Shown here: positions 1-9,755 of the stretch, piece by piece
Layout of the letters: the number at the start of each line of letters is the position of its first letter
How positions within the stretch are numbered: the stretch's first letter is position 1
NCBI GenBank assembly: GCA_016892645.1
Contig: JAFEMX010000007.1
Coordinates: forward strand, 124,001 to 188,000
DNA: 64,000 bases
Source of the DNA: Micrococcaceae bacterium RIT 802
GTDB taxonomy: Bacteria > Actinomycetota > Actinomycetes > Actinomycetales > Micrococcaceae
Direction: 5' to 3'
The notes under the pieces: generated by a model
Database searches by the model: none
Told to the model about the DNA's origin: nothing
The model's input: only the letters and a program-made list of their open reading frames with translations
Position numbers and translations under genes: made by a program

Positions 1-1155
1 GTCCGCTTCGTGGACGTCACCGAGGAGGCCAATCGGTTGATCGTCGACTCGCAGGCACGCCTGCACCAGGGCATCGACCGGTTGTCCCAGCTCATCGCCC
101 AGGACATCACCGAGTCCGGCCCGGACATGACGCGCATCGTGCACCTGATCGCCCGCGAACTCGACGCCGACGCACGCCTGGTCGCCGCCGACGGCACCGT
201 CCTGGCCGACACCGCAGGCTCCCTGACCACGACCGGGGAGGGGCCGGCCGGCGCGGAGGCCGGGGACCTGGCCCGCGTCAGCACCGACGTGGCGCTCGAT
301 GGACAACCCGCTGCCGAGCTCGTCCTCACCTCCACCACGGGGCACCGCGACCACCTGGGCGTCGCGGCCGAGCGGCTGCGCGGCATCCTGGCCCTGGCCC
401 TGGCCCAACACCACCGGCCCAGCCTGGAACAGCTGGCCCAGAACCACCTGGTGGCAACCGTCGTGGAGGGCCGCGAGGGCCGCAGCGTGGAACGGCTGTG
501 GCAGCAGAACGGCCTGGACCCCCGGGCGCCGGCGATGGCACTGGTGGTGTCCGGATTGGAGCGCGGATCCGATGCACTGCGCCTGGTGCGCACCCTCCGG
601 GTCCAGGAACCGCAGATCATGGCACAACAACGCGAGGGCAACCTCGTCGTCGTCGTCCCGCTCCGGGGGGAGCCCCTGCGCAGCCGCGGGCTGATTCTTC
701 ATGCCGCCATGCGTGCCGCGGCCGGCTCGGACCTGTTCGGCGTCGCCGGCCCCCTGGTCTGGGCGGCCACCGATGCTCACACCTCCTTCGCGGAGGCAGA
801 GGCCATCCTGCGTCTGCACCCGCCCCGTCCCGGAAGCATCCGCGACGCCGTGGACCTCTTCGACGTCCGCGCACTGACCGCCATGGAGGACCACGCGGTT
901 CTCGAAACATATAGCCAGGCGCTGATGGGCAGCGTCACCCGTTGGGACCACCAGCATGGTTCCAGTCTGGCGGCCACGCTGCTGGCCTGGTTCGAGGCCG
1001 GGTGCAACACCACGGCCGCCGCGCAGGAACTGCACATCGAGCGCCAGTCGATGCACAAGCGGCTGGCCAAGATCTTCGACCTGCTCGGCGGGGACCCGCG
1101 GCAGGATCGGCGCGTCTTCGCCTTGCACCTGGCGGCCCGCTACCTGGCGTCCTGA
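1..1155 (+). CDS. PucR/CdaR-type transcriptional regulator, 5' end cut off by the window
   Basis: The frame is open from base 1, so the true start lies upstream; the first visible GTG at base 10 is probably internal. The first residues look like the tail of a PucR-type N-terminal domain, followed by a sensor-like middle region. The last 60 residues carry the C-terminal helix-turn-helix of this family (AGCNTTAAAQELHIERQSMH region, ending in a LGGDPRQDRR helix). Such proteins usually sense small metabolites and control catabolic genes nearby. The gene converges with the winged-helix gene downstream and is separated from the sarcosine cluster by two minus-strand genes, so its target cannot be assigned from here. 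The family call is good; the effector is unknown. Confidence 0.8.
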   Translation, partial: VRFVDVTEEANRLIVDSQARLHQGIDRLSQLIAQDITESGPDMTRIVHLIARELDADARLVAADGTVLADTAGSLTTTGEGPAGAEAGDLARVSTDVALDGQPAAELVLTSTTGHRDHLGVAAERLRGILALALAQHHRPSLEQLAQNHLVATVVEGREGRSVERLWQQNGLDPRAPAMALVVSGLERGSDALRLVRTLRVQEPQIMAQQREGNLVVVVPLRGEPLRSRGLILHAAMRAAAGSDLFGVAGPLVWAATDAHTSFAEAEAILRLHPPRPGSIRDAVDLFDVRALTAMEDHAVLETYSQALMGSVTRWDHQHGSSLAATLLAWFEAGCNTTAAAQELHIERQSMHKRLAKIFDLLGGDPRQDRRVFALHLAARYLAS

Positions 1156-1183
1156 CAGCCTGCCTGCCTGCCGGGGCCGGGGA

Positions 1184-2284
1184 TCACCGGCGGAAAACGG
1201 ACAGTTCCAACGCCTCTCCGAGGAACCGGGAGAGGCGGGCGGCTTCCCCTTCGAGTCCACCGCGGGGAGGCTCCCCCGCCTCGGGGAACCAGATCACCAG
1301 GATCCGCCCCTCCGTCGATTTCCAGGTGCCGCCGACCCTCCCGTCGACCACGACGAGGTTCGCTCCCCGACTGGCGACCGGACGCCGTCCGGGTTCGATG
1401 AGCCAGGGATGGGCCGTCCCGGGGCCGCTCAGCCAGGGGTCGTGCCCCGGTAGAAACGCGAGCGTGCGAGCTGTCGCCGTGTCCGCCAGGGCATCCACGT
1501 GCCGGCGCAGGTGCAGGAAGGAGGTTCCTTCGACGTCGATCTCCACCAGATCCCCGGACAACTCGGCCAGCCAGCGCGAGATCCTGCGCCGGCCTGCGCT
1601 CAGGCCCTCGCCGAGCCAATAGTGCACCTGTTCGGCCGTCGCCGGCCCGTACGCCTCGAAGTAGGCCAAGACCGCGGCATGGCCGGCTTCCTCCAGAGGG
1701 GGCAGGCCGGGCCACGACGACGGCGGCCGCTGGAGGACCAGCTGGCCGCCGGGGTTCCGCCCGAGCACCAGGTCCCCCTGCCAGGCGAAGGGCTTGAGGA
1801 ACGTGACGTCATGGGCGTCGAAGCACGAGCCGAGATGCCGGAACCTCGGGTCCTCCGCGACGCGTGCCCCCAGCTGCGCCGGTGCGAGCGGCCCCTCGGC
1901 CAGGGCGGCGCGGACAGTCTCGCGCAATCCGGGCCAGTGGGCGGGTTCCAGGTGGTAGTACTGCCTCCAGCTCGGCCGTTCCCACTGTCGGCCGGCGCAA
2001 CGCAAGGCCAGATAGTCCCCGGCCGTATCGGTGGCCATGAGGTGCACCGCTCCCCGGAACGACCACGTCCTGATCAGTGTCCCGTCCGCCAGCGCCCGGT
2101 CCACCGTCCCGTGGTGCGGCGCCGTCATGCGTCGCCCGACGGCGAGCTCGGGGTCCGCGGGCCAGGTGGCGACGGCGCCGACCCGGCGCACGACGTCCTC
2201 GACAGCGTCGGCGCCGTTCCAGAGGTAGTGCTGCCCGAACCGCCACGTCAGGGCCTGGGAGCGGGTGGCCTTCATGGCATCCAT
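1184..2284 (-). CDS. Winged-helix DNA-binding protein of the AlkZ/YcaQ (HTH_42) family
   Basis: The 366-residue protein has the layout of the HTH_42 family, which includes the DNA glycosylases AlkZ and AlkX/YcaQ that excise bulky or crosslinked bases. I chose the ATG at 2284 (MDAMKATRSQ) because the family begins shortly before the 'SQALTWRFGQHYLW' helix; an upstream in-frame ATG at 2329 is possible. Known active members have a Gln-x-Gln or Gln-x-Asp motif after the first helices. Here the corresponding stretch reads GAVATWPADPE, so neither glutamine is seen. It may therefore be a non-catalytic or divergent member. It is convergent with the PucR-type gene and follows the GntR gene on the same strand with a 78-base gap. 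Confidence 0.75.
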   Translation of the reverse strand: MDAMKATRSQALTWRFGQHYLWNGADAVEDVVRRVGAVATWPADPELAVGRRMTAPHHGTVDRALADGTLIRTWSFRGAVHLMATDTAGDYLALRCAGRQWERPSWRQYYHLEPAHWPGLRETVRAALAEGPLAPAQLGARVAEDPRFRHLGSCFDAHDVTFLKPFAWQGDLVLGRNPGGQLVLQRPPSSWPGLPPLEEAGHAAVLAYFEAYGPATAEQVHYWLGEGLSAGRRRISRWLAELSGDLVEIDVEGTSFLHLRRHVDALADTATARTLAFLPGHDPWLSGPGTAHPWLIEPGRRPVASRGANLVVVDGRVGGTWKSTEGRILVIWFPEAGEPPRGGLEGEAARLSRFLGEALELSVFRR

Positions 2285-2362
2285 GCAACACCCCGCGCCT
2301 GGAATTGGCCAGCGCGCCGGAAGGGGCACGCACCGGACGCCGGCGCCAGCCGTCCAGCTGCC

Positions 2363-3013
2363 CTACAGGATGGCGCGGACGGAGGCCTCGAAGTGGGCCA
2401 CGTGCTCGGCCGCCAGTCGTTCGGCCCGATCGGCGTCGCCGTCCACGATGGCATGGAGCAACCCGGCGTGCTCGCGAATGTGCTCGACGACGCCGGGAAG
2501 CCGGTCCAGGACCAGGCACCAGATCCGCGTTGCCAGGTTGTCCAGCCGGACCAGCGTCTCCTGGAGATGGTGATTCTCCGTCGCCCGGTAGATCGACCGG
2601 TGCACCTCGAGGTCGTATTCCATCAACGTCTTGCGGTTGCGTCCGGCCTCGAGCTGTTCGATCTCGGAGGCCGTCCGGGCGAGGTGCCGCCGCAGCTGCT
2701 CCGGGGCATGCAGTGCCGCCTTGCGGGCCGCGAGGGGCTCGAGCAGCTGCCGCATTTCCGAGATCGCGGCAAGCTCCGTGATGTCGACGATGGTCGCGAA
2801 GGTCCCCCGCCGTGCGTAGGACACCACCAGGTGGTCGGTCTCCAGCCGCTTGAGCGCCTCCCGGATCGGCGTCCGGCCGATGCCCAGCTCGGCGGCCAGC
2901 AGGCCCTCGTTGATGGGATCACCCGGGGCGATCTCCAACATGATCAACCGATCCCTCAATTGCAGGTAGGCGCGTTCGGCCAGGGACTCCTGCCCTGCCG
3001 CAACACTGGTCAT
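2363..3013 (-). CDS. GntR-family regulator with FCD domain, probable repressor of the sarcosine operon
   Basis: The protein has an N-terminal GntR winged helix (AYLQLRDRLIMLEIAPGDPI, then ELGIGRTPIREALKRLE) and a C-terminal all-helical FCD domain (ISEMRQLLEPLAARKAALH) that binds organic acids and often a metal. It is divergent from glyA. Starts at 3046 and 3025 are also in frame; the ATG at 3013 has AAGGA about 12 bases upstream, while the one at 3025 lies directly against that motif. A perfect palindrome of GntR-operator type sits just after the glyA promoter (see 3121-3130), which supports local control of the glyA-sox operon. The effector, possibly sarcosine, glycine or a related amine, is inferred only. 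Confidence 0.85.
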   Translation of the reverse strand: MTSVAAGQESLAERAYLQLRDRLIMLEIAPGDPINEGLLAAELGIGRTPIREALKRLETDHLVVSYARRGTFATIVDITELAAISEMRQLLEPLAARKAALHAPEQLRRHLARTASEIEQLEAGRNRKTLMEYDLEVHRSIYRATENHHLQETLVRLDNLATRIWCLVLDRLPGVVEHIREHAGLLHAIVDGDADRAERLAAEHVAHFEASVRAIL

Positions 3014-3080
3014 CGCCACGTTCATTCCTTCCGGTCCGGTGTCCATTGTGCACGCGCGTCCATCAATTTCGAGACACCCA

Positions 3081-3109
3081 TTGACGGGGTGTGATCCCCA
3101 TCATACGAT
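3081..3109 (+). promoter_or_regulatory. Predicted sigma70-type promoter of glyA-sox operon
   Basis: TTGACG at 3081-3086 and TACGAT at 3104-3109 are separated by exactly 17 bases. Transcription would start near 3116, immediately upstream of the TGATATATCA palindrome. Confidence 0.6.
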
Positions 3110-3120
3110 AACGAGAGAGT

Positions 3121-3130
3121 TGATATATCA
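3121..3130. promoter_or_regulatory. Palindrome TGATATATCA, probable GntR/FCD operator
   Basis: TGATATATCA is a perfect 10-base palindrome lying about 5 bases after the expected transcription start of the glyA-sox operon, in otherwise GC-rich DNA. FCD regulators commonly bind AT-rich palindromes of this type, so the divergently encoded GntR protein is the natural candidate. A protein bound here would block elongation or initiation. Confidence 0.55.
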
Positions 3131-3159
3131 GTTGGCGACAACAGGAATTGAGGAATCCC

Positions 3160-4503
3160 ATGGTGAACCCCACACTGGAGGCCGTGAACTCCACGAGTTT
3201 GACGGCGTCGTTGGCCGAGTTGGATCCGGAGGTCGCTGCGCGGATCGATGCGGAGTTGGCCCGTCAGCAGGAGGGCCTGGAGATGATCGCGTCGGAGAAC
3301 CACACGGCGCAGGCCGTGATGGCCGCGCAGGGGTCGGTGTTGACGAACAAGTACGCCGAGGGCTACCCGGGCCGGCGCTACTACGGCGGGTGCGAGCACG
3401 TGGACGTGATCGAGTCGTTGGCGATCGAGCGGGTCAAGGCCCTCTTCGGTGCCGGGTTCGCGAACGTGCAGCCGCATTCGGGTGCCCAGGCGAACGCGTC
3501 GGTGATGCATGCGCTGATCCGTCCCGGTGACACGGTGATGGGGCTGAACCTGGCCCATGGCGGGCATCTGACGCACGGGATGAAGATCAACTTCTCCGGC
3601 CGCCTCTACAACATCGTCCCGTACGGGGTCGACGAGACCTCCTACGAGGTCGACATGGACCAGGTCGAGGCGTTGGCGCTCGAGCACCGGCCCAAGATGA
3701 TCGTCGCCGGCTGGTCGGCGTATCCGCGGCAGCTGGACTTCGCCCGGTTCCGGGCGATCGCCGATGAGGTCGGCGCCTACCTGTTCGTGGACATGGCCCA
3801 CTTCGCTGGCCTGGTCGCCGCGGGGTTGCATCCGTCGCCGGTTCCGCACGCGCATGTGGTCACGTCCACGACGCACAAGACGCTGGCCGGTCCGCGCGGC
3901 GGGATCGTCCTGACCAACGACGCGGACGTGGCGAAGAAGGTCAACTCCGCGGTGTTCCCCGGCCAGCAAGGCGGTCCGTTGGAGCATGTGATCGCGGGCA
4001 AGGCCGTCGCGTTCAAGATCGCCGCCACCGCCGAGTTCGCCGAACGCCAACAGCGCACGTTGGCCGGGGCGCGGATCCTGGCCGAACGCCTGACCGGCGA
4101 CGATGTCTCGGCGCGGGGGATCAGCGTGTTGACCGGGGGCACCGACGTGCACCTGGTGTTGGTGGACCTGCGTGATTCGGTGCTCGATGGCCAGCAGGGC
4201 GAGGACCTGTTGGCCCGGGTGGGGATCACGGTGAACCGCAATGCGGTCCCGTTTGATCCGCGTCCTCCGATGGTGACTTCGGGGTTGCGGATCGGGACCC
4301 CGGCGTTGGCCACGCGTGGTTTCTCCGAGGAAGCGTTCACCGAGGTCGCGGACATCATCGCCGACGCGTTGATCGCCGGGACCACCGATGGTGGCGCGGA
4401 CGAGGACGTGCTCGCCGGGCTTTCGGCCCGCGTCTCGGCCCTGGCAGGCGCCCACCCCCTCTACCCGGAACTCTCCCCCATCTCTTCCACGATTGGAGCC
4501 TAA
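3160..4503 (+). CDS. glyA: Serine hydroxymethyltransferase of the sarcosine operon
   Basis: This 447-residue fold-type I PLP enzyme interconverts serine and glycine using tetrahydrofolate. Visible hallmarks are [10 protein letters not shown] near residue 41, [15 protein letters not shown], and the PLP lysine Lys240 in the [13 protein letters not shown] motif. The ATG at 3160 is chosen because GAGG lies 6 bases upstream; a TTG at 3148 is in frame but has no ribosome site. It leads the operon, with soxB starting 2 bases after its stop. In sarcosine breakdown it handles the glycine and methylene-THF made by sarcosine oxidase. It is probably a dedicated paralogue beside a housekeeping glyA elsewhere; that copy is not visible here. 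Confidence 0.95.
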   Translation: MVNPTLEAVNSTSLTASLAELDPEVAARIDAELARQQEGLEMIASENHTAQAVMAAQGSVLTNKYAEGYPGRRYYGGCEHVDVIESLAIERVKALFGAGFANVQPHSGAQANASVMHALIRPGDTVMGLNLAHGGHLTHGMKINFSGRLYNIVPYGVDETSYEVDMDQVEALALEHRPKMIVAGWSAYPRQLDFARFRAIADEVGAYLFVDMAHFAGLVAAGLHPSPVPHAHVVTSTTHKTLAGPRGGIVLTNDADVAKKVNSAVFPGQQGGPLEHVIAGKAVAFKIAATAEFAERQQRTLAGARILAERLTGDDVSARGISVLTGGTDVHLVLVDLRDSVLDGQQGEDLLARVGITVNRNAVPFDPRPPMVTSGLRIGTPALATRGFSEEAFTEVADIIADALIAGTTDGGADEDVLAGLSARVSALAGAHPLYPELSPISSTIGA

Positions 4504-4505
4504 TC

Positions 4506-5723
4506 ATGGCTGATGTCCTGCCCGAACACCCGGACTTCCTCTGGCGCAATCCTGAACCGAAGGCATCCTACGACGCCGTCATCGTCGGCGGTGGCGGCCA
4601 CGGCCTGGCCACGGCCTACTACCTGGCCAAGAACCACGGTATGACGAACATTGCCATCCTCGAACGTGGCTGGCTCGCCGGCGGCAACATGGCCCGGAAC
4701 ACGACCATCATCCGCTCGAACTACCTCTGGGACGAGTCGGCCGCCATGTACGAGCACTCCCTGAAGCTCTGGGAGGGCCTGCCCGAGGAGCTCGAATACG
4801 ATTTCCTCTTCTCCCAGCGCGGGGTCATGAACCTGGCCCACACGCTGCAGGACGTGCGCGAGTCAAAGCGGCGTGTCAATGCCAACGTCCTCAACGGCGT
4901 CGACGCCGAGTGGCTGGACCCGAGCCAGGTCAAGGAGCTATGCCCAATCATCAACACCGGGGACGACATCCGCTACCCGGTCATGGGTGCGACCTACCAG
5001 CCGCGCGCCGGCATCGCCAAGCACGACCACGTCGCCTGGGCCTTCGCCCGCAAGTGCGATGAGATGGGCGTGGACATCATCCAGAACTGCGAAGTCACCG
5101 GCTTCATCAAGGACGGCAACCGCGTCGTCGGCGTCGAAACCAGCCAGGGGCGCATCCTCACCGACAAGGTCGGCCTCTGCGGCGCCGGGCACTCCTCGGT
5201 CCTCGCGGAAATGGCCGGCTTCGATCTGCCGATCCAATCCCACCCGCTGCAGGCCCTGGTCTCCGAGCTCTTCGAGCCGGTCCACCCGACCGTCGTGATG
5301 TCCAACCACGTCCACGTGTACGTCTCCCAGGCACACAAGGGCGAGCTCGTCATGGGCGCCGGAGTGGATCCGTACAACGGCTACGGGCAGCGTGGCGCGT
5401 TCCATGTCATCGAGGAGCAGATGTCCGCCGCCGTCGAACTCTTCCCGATCTTCTCCCGGGCGCACCTGTTGCGCACCTGGGGCGGGATCGTGGACGTCAC
5501 CATGGATGCCTCCCCCATCGTCTCCCCCACTCCGATCGATGGCCTGTTCGTGAACTGCGGCTGGGGCACCGGCGGGTTCAAGGGGACACCGGGTGCCGGC
5601 TACACCTTCGCCCACACCATCGCCACCGGCCAGGCCCACGCCCTGAACGCACCGTTCGCGCTGGACCGCTTCGAGACCGGCCACCTGATCGATGAACACG
5701 GCGCAGCCGCCGTCGCCCACTAG
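4506..5723 (+). CDS. soxB: Sarcosine oxidase beta subunit
   Basis: The 405-residue subunit of heterotetrameric sarcosine oxidase oxidises sarcosine. It has an N-terminal dinucleotide-binding motif ([16 protein letters not shown], residues 25-40) and a DAO-type fold. In characterised enzymes FMN is attached covalently to a histidine of this subunit at about residue 173; here residues 170-176 read IAKHDHV with His173 in place, so the flavin link is expected. The C-terminus keeps the [14 protein letters not shown] motif near the flavin. It starts 2 bases after glyA and is followed by soxD after 19 bases with a clear AGGA/GAAGGA site. Confidence 0.96.
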   Translation: MADVLPEHPDFLWRNPEPKASYDAVIVGGGGHGLATAYYLAKNHGMTNIAILERGWLAGGNMARNTTIIRSNYLWDESAAMYEHSLKLWEGLPEELEYDFLFSQRGVMNLAHTLQDVRESKRRVNANVLNGVDAEWLDPSQVKELCPIINTGDDIRYPVMGATYQPRAGIAKHDHVAWAFARKCDEMGVDIIQNCEVTGFIKDGNRVVGVETSQGRILTDKVGLCGAGHSSVLAEMAGFDLPIQSHPLQALVSELFEPVHPTVVMSNHVHVYVSQAHKGELVMGAGVDPYNGYGQRGAFHVIEEQMSAAVELFPIFSRAHLLRTWGGIVDVTMDASPIVSPTPIDGLFVNCGWGTGGFKGTPGAGYTFAHTIATGQAHALNAPFALDRFETGHLIDEHGAAAVAH

Positions 5724-5742
5724 GACCCAGGAAGGACACCCC

Positions 5743-6072
5743 ATGCTGCTCATTGACTGCCCGAACTGCGGGCCCCGAGATGAAACCGAATACCACTACG
5801 GGGGCCAGGCCCACGTCGCCTACCCCGAGGAACCGTCGACCCTGACGGACAGCGAGTGGTCGCGGTTCCTCTTTTACCGCCAGAACCCCAAGGGCATTTT
5901 CGCCGAACGCTGGAACCATGCCGCGGGTTGCCGCAAGTGGTTCAACGCCCTGCGGGACACCGCCACCTACGAGATCCAAGCCGTCTACCAAATGGACGAG
6001 CCACGGCCGGATGCCGTGTCCCCCGAGCTCGCCCAGGCACAGCACCACGCCCCCGAAGGAGGAGCACAATGA
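5743..6072 (+). CDS. soxD: Sarcosine oxidase delta subunit
   Basis: The 109-residue small zinc subunit of heterotetrameric sarcosine oxidase. The four expected zinc ligands are present at the positions known from the solved enzyme: Cys6 and Cys9 (CPNC), His59 (WNH) and Cys63 (AGC). The ATG at 5743 follows GAAGGA with 9 bases between. The stop codon overlaps the start of soxA in ATGA, so the two are translationally coupled. Confidence 0.96.
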   Translation: MLLIDCPNCGPRDETEYHYGGQAHVAYPEEPSTLTDSEWSRFLFYRQNPKGIFAERWNHAAGCRKWFNALRDTATYEIQAVYQMDEPRPDAVSPELAQAQHHAPEGGAQ

Positions 6073-8993
6073 GCCCCGAGCAGTCCGCACCGCTGCCAGG
6101 CCGCCTCGACGCGAACCGGGCCCCGGGCCACGGCATCGACCGGTCCTCGACCATCAGCTTCACGCTCGACGGCAAGTCCCTGAACGCCCACCCCGGTGAC
6201 ACCATCGCCTCGGCGGCACTGGCCGCAGGGCGCATCGCCTGCGGCAACTCGCTGTACCTGGGCCGCCCCCGCGGCATCCTGTCCGCCGGTGTCGAAGAGG
6301 CCAACGCCCTGGTCAAGGTCGACTCCCGCTTCGACGGACACGTCGACGAGTCGATGCTCCCGGCGACGGTCACGCAGGTCACCGATGGGATGAGCGCCTC
6401 CTACCTCAGCGGCTTGGGCGTGCTCGACCCCCGCCGCGACGAGGCCTACTACGACCGCAAGTACGTCCACGCCGACGTGCTGGTGGTCGGCGCCGGGCCG
6501 GCCGGCCTGGCCGCGGCCCGCCAGGCCGCCGACTCCGGCGCACGGACCATCCTCATCGACGAGCAGCCCGCCCCCGGTGGATCGCTGCTCTCCTCCGGCA
6601 CCGAACGGATCGACGGCATACCGGCTTCCCAGTGGGCCGACGAAACCGCCCACGAGCTGGAGATGGCCGCCGAATTCACCTACCTGCCACGAACCACCGC
6701 GTTCGGCGCCTACGACGCGAACTACATCATCGCCGTCCAGCGCCGCACCGACCACCTCTCCGAGGCCCCCGGGCCGGGCGTGTCCCGCGAGCGCATCTGG
6801 CACATCCGGGCCCGCCAGGTTGTCGTGGCCACCGGGGCCCACGAACGTCCGCTGGTCTTCGCCAACAACGACCGTCCCGGCGTCATGCTGGCTTCCGCGG
6901 TGCGCAGCTACCTCAACCGGTACGGCGTCGCCGCGGGATCGCGCGTCGTGGTGGCCACCACCAACGACTCGGCCTACGAGACCGTCGCCGACCTGGCAGC
7001 TGCCGGTGTCTCCGTCGCCGCCGTCGTCGACGCGCGGCCCGAGGCATCCGCGATCGCGGCACGTGTCCTGCAGGCATCCGGGGTGCGCAGCATCTTCGGA
7101 TCCGCCGTCGCCGACACGACTGCCGATGCCGCGGGCCGGGTCGCCTCCGTCGAGGTCACCGCCCTTGCACAGGACGGGTCGGCCTCCGGCGAGCGCGAAT
7201 CCATCGAGGCCGACCTGCTGGCCGTCTCCAATGGCTGGAGCCCGGTGGTGCACCTGTTCAGCCAGCGTCAGGGCAAGGTCGCCTGGAACAAGGAACTGGC
7301 GGCGTTCGTACCCGGCAACCCGGTCCGCGACCTGCACACCGCGGGTTCCGTGAACGGCTCGTTCGACCTCGCCACCTGCCTGGCCGAGGGCGCCTCCGCA
7401 GGACAGGCCGCCATCACGGCCATCGGTGCGAGGGCTGCGTTGCCGGTGCCGCAGGCGGAGCCGGTCGAGGCATCCGCCCCGCGCCCGCTGTGGCTCATCG
7501 GCAATACAGGCGACGCCGCGGCCATGACCAGCCACTTCGTGGACCTGCAGCGCGACCAGGCAGTCGCCGACGTCGTGCGGTCCACCGGCGCCGGCATGCG
7601 CTCGGTCGAGCACATCAAGCGGTACACCTCAATCAGCACCGCCAACGACCAGGGCAAGACCAGCGGGGTCGCCGCCATCGGCGTCATCGCCGCCCTGCTG
7701 GGCGTCGACGAGCTCGGGGACATCGGGACCACCACGTTCCGCGCCCCCTACACGCCGGTCACCTTCGCCGCCCTGGCCGGCCGCCAGCGCGGACAGATGC
7801 TCGATCCGGCCCGCCTGACCTCGATCCACCCGTGGCACGTAGCGCACGGTGCCGAATTCGAGGATGTCGGGCAGTGGAAGCGCCCCTGGTACTTCCCGCA
7901 GGCCGGCGAGGACATGGACACCGCCGTCCAGCGCGAATGCGCAGCGGTCCGCAACTCCGTGGGCTTCATGGACGCGACCACCCTGGGCAAGATCGAGATC
8001 CGGGGCAAGGATGCCGGGGAGTTCCTCAACCGCATCTACACCAACGGGTTCAAGAAGCTGCGCCCGGGCCTGGGCCGCTACGGGGTCATGTGCACCCCGG
8101 ACGGCATGATCTTCGACGACGGCGTGACCCTGCGCCTGGACGAGGAGCGCTACTTCATGACCACCACCACCGGTGGCGCCGCCAAGGTGCTGGACTGGCT
8201 GGAGGAATGGCTGCAGACCGAGTGGCCGGACCTGGACGTGGTCTGCACCTCGGTGACCGAGCAGTTCAGCACCGTCGCCGTCGTCGGGCCGAAGTCGCGC
8301 GAGGTCATCGCCCGGATCGCCCCGGACCTGGACCTCTCCAACGATGCGTTCAAGTTCATGGAGTTCCGCGAGACCACCCTCTCCAGCGGGATCCCGGCAC
8401 GCATCTGCCGGATCTCCTTCTCCGGTGAACTCGCCTTCGAGGTCAACGTCGCCGCCTGGTACGGGTTGAAGGTCTGGGAGGACGTCGCGGCCGCCGGCGC
8501 CGAGTTCGACATCACCCCCTACGGCACCGAGACCATGCACGTGCTGCGTGCCGAAAAGGGATTCATCATCGTCGGCCAGGACACCGACGGCACGGTGACC
8601 CCGCAGGACGCCAACATGGAGTGGGTGGTCTCCAAGCTCAAGGACTTCATCGGCAAGCGCTCCTACACCCGGGTGGACACCGCCCGCGAGGATCGCAAGC
8701 ACCTGGTCGGCGTGCTGCCGGTGGACCGGACCACGCTGCTGGAGGAAGGCGCCCAGCTGGTCACGGCCGGAACCCCGATCACCCCCGAGGCCGGTCCCGT
8801 CCCGATGGACGGCCACGTCACCTCCAGCTACCGCAGCCCGGCCCTGGGCCGGACCTTCGGGCTGGCGTTGGTTGCCAATGGCCGCAACCGCATCGGCGAG
8901 ATCGTCCAGTCCCCCGTGGACGGACGGCTCATCGACGTCGAAATCACATCCCCCGTCCTCTACGACCCTGAAGGGAGCCGTCGTGATGGCTGA
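6069..8993 (+). CDS. soxA: Sarcosine oxidase alpha subunit
   Basis: The 974-residue large subunit begins with a ferredoxin-like segment ([20 protein letters not shown]) that lacks iron-sulfur cysteines, as is normal for SoxA. A nucleotide-binding domain follows with [19 protein letters not shown] near residue 136. The last 400 residues form a folate-binding domain related to the glycine-cleavage T-protein, which captures the sarcosine methyl group as 5,10-methylene-THF ([20 protein letters not shown], and YLRRIY-type region). It overlaps soxD by 4 bases and soxG by 8 bases. The length matches characterised alpha subunits. The start is fixed by the ATGA overlap and the GGAGGAG site just upstream. 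Confidence 0.96.
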   Translation: MSPEQSAPLPGRLDANRAPGHGIDRSSTISFTLDGKSLNAHPGDTIASAALAAGRIACGNSLYLGRPRGILSAGVEEANALVKVDSRFDGHVDESMLPATVTQVTDGMSASYLSGLGVLDPRRDEAYYDRKYVHADVLVVGAGPAGLAAARQAADSGARTILIDEQPAPGGSLLSSGTERIDGIPASQWADETAHELEMAAEFTYLPRTTAFGAYDANYIIAVQRRTDHLSEAPGPGVSRERIWHIRARQVVVATGAHERPLVFANNDRPGVMLASAVRSYLNRYGVAAGSRVVVATTNDSAYETVADLAAAGVSVAAVVDARPEASAIAARVLQASGVRSIFGSAVADTTADAAGRVASVEVTALAQDGSASGERESIEADLLAVSNGWSPVVHLFSQRQGKVAWNKELAAFVPGNPVRDLHTAGSVNGSFDLATCLAEGASAGQAAITAIGARAALPVPQAEPVEASAPRPLWLIGNTGDAAAMTSHFVDLQRDQAVADVVRSTGAGMRSVEHIKRYTSISTANDQGKTSGVAAIGVIAALLGVDELGDIGTTTFRAPYTPVTFAALAGRQRGQMLDPARLTSIHPWHVAHGAEFEDVGQWKRPWYFPQAGEDMDTAVQRECAAVRNSVGFMDATTLGKIEIRGKDAGEFLNRIYTNGFKKLRPGLGRYGVMCTPDGMIFDDGVTLRLDEERYFMTTTTGGAAKVLDWLEEWLQTEWPDLDVVCTSVTEQFSTVAVVGPKSREVIARIAPDLDLSNDAFKFMEFRETTLSSGIPARICRISFSGELAFEVNVAAWYGLKVWEDVAAAGAEFDITPYGTETMHVLRAEKGFIIVGQDTDGTVTPQDANMEWVVSKLKDFIGKRSYTRVDTAREDRKHLVGVLPVDRTTLLEEGAQLVTAGTPITPEAGPVPMDGHVTSSYRSPALGRTFGLALVANGRNRIGEIVQSPVDGRLIDVEITSPVLYDPEGSRRDG

Positions 8994-9630
8994 GAACACC
9001 TTGCAAGCACCCGCCGTGAGCCAGGAGGTCGCCGCGCTGCGCACCAGCCCGGTGGCCCACCTGGCCGACGAAATGGCCGCCGCCTCCGTGGAGGGGGACC
9101 GCGGGGTCGCCCTGCGCGAAATCCCGTTCCTGGCCCAGGTCGGGGTCCGCGCCCTTCCCGGGACGCCTTCGGCGGCCGCCGTGGAAGCTGCGCTGGGGAC
9201 GTCGCTGCCGCGTCGCTCCGGCGAGGTCACCGGCCCCGCCGGGCGTCAGGTCCTGTGGATCAGCCCGGACGAGTTCCTGCTCGTCGCCGATCCCGACAGC
9301 GTCGACATCGCCGCCGGGGCCGCGGCCCTGGGCACCGGCGAGGAGGCGCTGCCCGGCTCCATCATGGACCTCTCCGCGAACCGCACGACCCTGGAGCTCT
9401 CCGGCCCCTCGGCCAGGGCGGTCCTGGAGAAGGGGTGCCACTACGACCTGCACCCCTCGATCTTCGCCGCGGGGACGGCCGTCTCCACGCAGTTGGGCCC
9501 GGTGCCGATCCTGTTGTGGAAGACGGACGAGACGACGTTCCGCCTCCTGCCGCGGGCCTCGTTCGCGGACTACACCGTGCACTGGCTGCTCGACGCGATG
9601 AGCGAGTTCTCCGCCCCCGAGGTCCCCTGA
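8986..9630 (+). CDS. soxG: Sarcosine oxidase gamma subunit
   Basis: The 214-residue gamma subunit is related to the folate-binding part of T-protein and helps assemble the complex. Recognisable parts are [17 protein letters not shown] near residue 40, [15 protein letters not shown] and [19 protein letters not shown]. The ATG at 8986 overlaps the end of soxA, with GGGAG 9 bases upstream. It is the last of the four oxidase subunits; purU follows after 125 bases that contain a hairpin. Confidence 0.94.
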   Translation: MAENTLQAPAVSQEVAALRTSPVAHLADEMAAASVEGDRGVALREIPFLAQVGVRALPGTPSAAAVEAALGTSLPRRSGEVTGPAGRQVLWISPDEFLLVADPDSVDIAAGAAALGTGEEALPGSIMDLSANRTTLELSGPSARAVLEKGCHYDLHPSIFAAGTAVSTQLGPVPILLWKTDETTFRLLPRASFADYTVHWLLDAMSEFSAPEVP

Positions 9631-9650
9631 GGCCTGCCCGTTCCGCCGGC

Positions 9651-9692
9651 CCACCGCCGTCGTCCTGGTTCCCGGACCGGTGACGGCGGTGG
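9651..9692 (+). terminator. Strong hairpin between soxG and purU
   Basis: CCACCGCCGTC at 9651-9661 and GACGGCGGTGG at 9682-9692 are perfect 11-base inverted arms around a 20-base loop. No T-run follows, so it is more likely an mRNA 3' end stabiliser or a partial (rho-type) attenuator than a classical terminator. It would set purU expression below that of the sox genes. A TATGAT at 9699-9704 could be a -10 for a separate purU promoter, but no good -35 is seen. Confidence 0.4.
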
Positions 9693-9755
9693 TCCCGATA
9701 TGATCACCCTGTTCCGGCTCCGGCCGCACCACACCTTTTCCAGAAAGCAGGAACC

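Noticed and set aside
3047-3159. Glycine riboswitch before glyA
   Set aside because: The leader is short and none of the glycine aptamer signatures are present; promoter and palindrome explain the region.
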